This document shows, piece by piece, positions 62,346-64,000 of a stretch of DNA of 64,000 bases. Made by a program: the position numbers and the translations under genes. Below the pieces are notes generated by a model. The model saw only the letters and a list, made by a program, of their open reading frames with translations, was not told the origin of the DNA and did not search any database. Within the stretch, counting starts at the first letter, position 1. Every line of letters starts with the position of its first letter. Source of the DNA: Pollutimonas sp963712655 (GTDB taxonomy: Bacteria; Pseudomonadota; Gammaproteobacteria; Burkholderiales; Burkholderiaceae_B); the NCBI GenBank assembly GCA_963712655.1, contig CAVQIT010000006.1, forward strand, positions 1-64,000, given 5' to 3'.

Positions 62346-62440
62346 GGCTTCAAAGCCCAAGCCGCAATAAGCATAAACCCCTGTGTCCCCCCCTTAACCC
62401 GCCAAAACACCAACCCGCCAACCAACTCCACAACAGGCAT

Positions 62441-62470
62441 TAGACAAAAGCCAGAAAAGCATCGTATAAT
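62441..62470 (+). promoter_or_regulatory. Promoter of rpmI-rplT-pheS
   Basis: -35-like TAGACA (62441-62446), 18-nt spacer, perfect -10 TATAAT (62465-62470). The leader is about 120 nt. A tiny frame MRRNLNK (62501-62524) is within it, with no visible ribosome site. Confidence 0.65.
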
Positions 62471-62595
62471 CAAGGGCTTTTCCGGCTATTTTGAATAAAA
62501 ATGCGGAGAAACCTGAATAAGTGATTGCCGGGTTATGCAAGCACTGCCAGTTCGGTTTGGCGGTCACCTGCTTTCATAAACAATAGAGTTGCATC

Positions 62596-62793
62596 ATGCC
62601 TAAGATGAAAACCAAGAAAGGCGCCGCCAAGCGCTTTAAGGTTCGCGGTAGTGGATCCATCAAGCGGGGACAGGCGTTCAAGCGCCACATCCTTACCAAG
62701 AAAACAACCAAGAGCAAGCGTCAGTTGCGCGGCTCAGCCGCGGTGCACAAGTCTGATGTCGCCTCGGTCAAGGCAATGTTGCCTTTCGCTTGA
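62596..62793 (+). CDS. rpmI: 50S ribosomal protein L35
   Basis: 65 aa: MPKMKTKKGAAKRFKVRGSG, KRGQAFKRHILTKKTTKSKR and a C-terminal VKAMLPFA. Standard length. First gene of the operon with rplT 19 bp on. Confidence 0.98.
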   Translation: MPKMKTKKGAAKRFKVRGSGSIKRGQAFKRHILTKKTTKSKRQLRGSAAVHKSDVASVKAMLPFA

Positions 62794-62812
62794 TTAACGG
62801 AGATCACCTACC

Positions 62813-63172
62813 ATGCCACGCGTAAAACGCGGCGTAACTGCCCGTGCTCGTCACAAAAAAGTTATCAAAGCAGCCAAAGGTTATCGCGGTCGCCGCGGTA
62901 ATGTATTCCGTATCGCCAAACAGGCGGTAATGAAGGCTGGGCAATATGCCTATCGCGATCGCCGTAACAAAAAGCGCACTTTCCGTGCCTTGTGGATCAC
63001 TCGTATCAACGCGGCTTGCCGCGAACTGGGCGTATCGTACAGCGTGTTCATCGCCGGCACGAAAAAAGCCTCGATCGAACTGGATCGCAAAGTACTGGCC
63101 GATATGGCCGTAAACGATAAAGCCGGCTTTGCTGCGGTGGTTGCTCAAGCACAATCTGCTTTGGCCGCCTAA
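62813..63172 (+). CDS. rplT: 50S ribosomal protein L20
   Basis: 119 aa: MPRVKRGVTARARHKKVIKA, GYRGRRGNVFRIAKQAVMKA and FRALWITRINAACRELGVSY. In many bacteria L20 represses its own operon through a leader RNA. Confidence 0.98.
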   Translation: MPRVKRGVTARARHKKVIKAAKGYRGRRGNVFRIAKQAVMKAGQYAYRDRRNKKRTFRALWITRINAACRELGVSYSVFIAGTKKASIELDRKVLADMAVNDKAGFAAVVAQAQSALAA

Positions 63173-63195
63173 TCGATTTCGATTCTGTATTGCTG

Positions 63196-63223
63196 CAAAC
63201 GGGGCTCAAGTGGGCTCCGTTTG
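63196..63223 (+). terminator. Hairpin between rplT and pheS
   Basis: CAAACGG (63196-63202) pairs with CCGTTTG (63217-63223), with an inner GCTC/GGGC stem, followed by TATTT. A weak intrinsic terminator or attenuator that may reduce pheS read-through. Confidence 0.5.
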
Positions 63224-63242
63224 TATTTGGAAAAGCGACACT

Positions 63243-64000
63243 ATGACTCCTCCGGTTGATGACCTGATTGTTCAGGCAAAAGAACAATTCGCCCAAGCCG
63301 CCGACGCGGCGGCACTGGAAAACGCCAAGGCCGGGTTCCTGGGCAAGCAGGGCGCCCTGACCACGATGCTAAAGGGGTTGGCGCAGCTTGATCCCGAGCA
63401 AAAAAAAGCGGAAGGCGCCCGCATCAATCAACTGAAGCAGCACATTGAAGGCTTGCTTAATTCGCGCCGCGCCGAAATGGCCCAGGCCGAGCTGGACAAG
63501 CGCCTGGCGCTGGAAACCATCGATGTCAGCCTGCCGGGACGAGGCAGGGGGTTCGGCGGTATCCATCCCGTCATACAGACCTGGCAGCGTGTCGAAGCCA
63601 TTTTCCGCTCTATCGGTTTCGATGTGGCCGACGGCCCCGAAATCGAAAACGACTGGACCAATTTTACCGCCCTGAATAATCCTGAAAACCATCCCGCGCG
63701 CTCCATGCAGGATACGTTCTATGTCGATATGCAGGACGCGCAAGGCTTGCCCTTGCTGCTGCGCACTCATACCAGTCCCATGCAAGTGCGCTATGCGCGC
63801 ATGAACAAGCCGCCTATCAAGGTCATCGCTCCCGGACGCACATACCGGGTCGACAGCGATGCCACCCACTCCCCGATGTTTCATCAAGTAGAGGGCCTGT
63901 GGATCGCCGAAGATATTTCCTTCGCCGATCTCAAGGGCGTGTATACCGATTTCCTGCGGGCATTTTTTGAAACCGACGATTTGTCGGTGCGTTTCCGCCC
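63243..64000 (+). CDS. pheS: Phenylalanyl-tRNA synthetase alpha subunit, 5' part
   Basis: 252 complete codons, cut by the window end (full length about 340). MTPPVDDLIVQAKEQFAQAA is the coiled-coil arm; GFLGKQGALTTMLKG; motif 2 region with LLLRTHTSPMQVRYAR, APGRTYRVDSDATHSPMFHQ and VEGLWIAEDISF. The GGIHPVIQ and GPEIENDWTNFTALN class II motifs are intact. pheT is expected next. Confidence 0.96.
   Translation, partial: MTPPVDDLIVQAKEQFAQAADAAALENAKAGFLGKQGALTTMLKGLAQLDPEQKKAEGARINQLKQHIEGLLNSRRAEMAQAELDKRLALETIDVSLPGRGRGFGGIHPVIQTWQRVEAIFRSIGFDVADGPEIENDWTNFTALNNPENHPARSMQDTFYVDMQDAQGLPLLLRTHTSPMQVRYARMNKPPIKVIAPGRTYRVDSDATHSPMFHQVEGLWIAEDISFADLKGVYTDFLRAFFETDDLSVRFR

Noticed and set aside
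62026..62370. Opposed open frames over the region between comM and rpmI
   Set aside because: They exist because the inverted repeat encodes the same GIEGWLRR string from each arm; no ribosome sites or family matches.
62501..62524. Seven-codon frame MRRNLNK in the rpmI leader as an attenuation peptide
   Set aside because: No Phe codons and no ribosome binding site, so it does not fit a pheST-type leader.
1..64000. CRISPR array, rRNA operon, replication origin
   Set aside because: No regularly spaced repeats, no rRNA signatures and no DnaA-box cluster were seen.

Overview
The window reads as a chromosomal segment of a GC-rich betaproteobacterium, most likely Alcaligenaceae (Bordetella, Achromobacter or Pusillimonas relatives). 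The grounds are the RecA, PutA, ClpA and PqiB sequences, three orphan periplasmic binding proteins of the Bug/TctC type that this family has in large numbers, and a chromosomal class D beta-lactamase. I cannot fix the genus from sequence alone.

Layout. 1-2.6 kb: prophage debris (a frameshifted tail-tip protein J and an intact small coiled-coil membrane protein), an intact Gp49-like/XRE toxin-antitoxin pair, and a HipB-like gene next to a truncated hipA. 2.7-6.4 kb: LysR regulator, divergent lyase of the isocitrate lyase/PEP mutase superfamily, Bug protein, HD-like protein. 6.5-7.5 kb: a Fic protein lacking the catalytic His and a CAT-anticodon tRNA. 7.7-15.9 kb: bacterial alpha-2-macroglobulin with PbpC. 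16-18.7 kb: a lipoprotein, a membrane protein, and an aspartate carbamoyltransferase with an N-terminal HTH-like domain behind a perfect palindrome. 18.7-22.7 kb: polar amino acid ABC transporter with a TauD/TfdA dioxygenase. 22.8-28.3 kb: rdgC, an MHS-type transporter and a TctDE-like two-component system. 28.4-37.7 kb: housekeeping block (recA-recX with a LexA box, DUF192, csp, clpS-clpA, pqiABC). 37.8-46.7 kb: putA and livKHMGF with a strongly structured leader. 46.8-49.5 kb: Bug, FAH-family hydrolase and divergent FCD-GntR. 49.6-51.1 kb: OXA-type beta-lactamase and a RluE-like pseudouridine synthase. 51.3-55.9 kb: an aconitase-type hydro-lyase (large subunit frameshifted, small subunit intact), a second lyase, a UTRA-GntR regulator and a third Bug protein, flanked at both ends by the same operator-like 20-mer. 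56-60.4 kb: a variable zone with an Ada-like zinc protein, YoeB-YefM, a MITE-like inverted repeat, a DUF6152/membrane pair, an Mrr-like nuclease and three gene fragments. 60.5-64 kb: comM, a 221-bp nested inverted repeat, then rpmI-rplT-pheS (cut by the window end).

Functional logic. Three separate modules pair a high-affinity Bug receptor with its own regulator and one to three carboxylic-acid enzymes, without the TctAB membrane partners, so the cell seems specialised in scavenging organic acids. Amino acid use is represented by putA, liv and the TauD-linked transporter. The least described items are the HTH-ATCase with its palindrome, the two-operator hydro-lyase/lyase module that resembles dimethylmaleate hydratase plus dimethylmalate lyase, and the nested inverted repeat upstream of rpmI.
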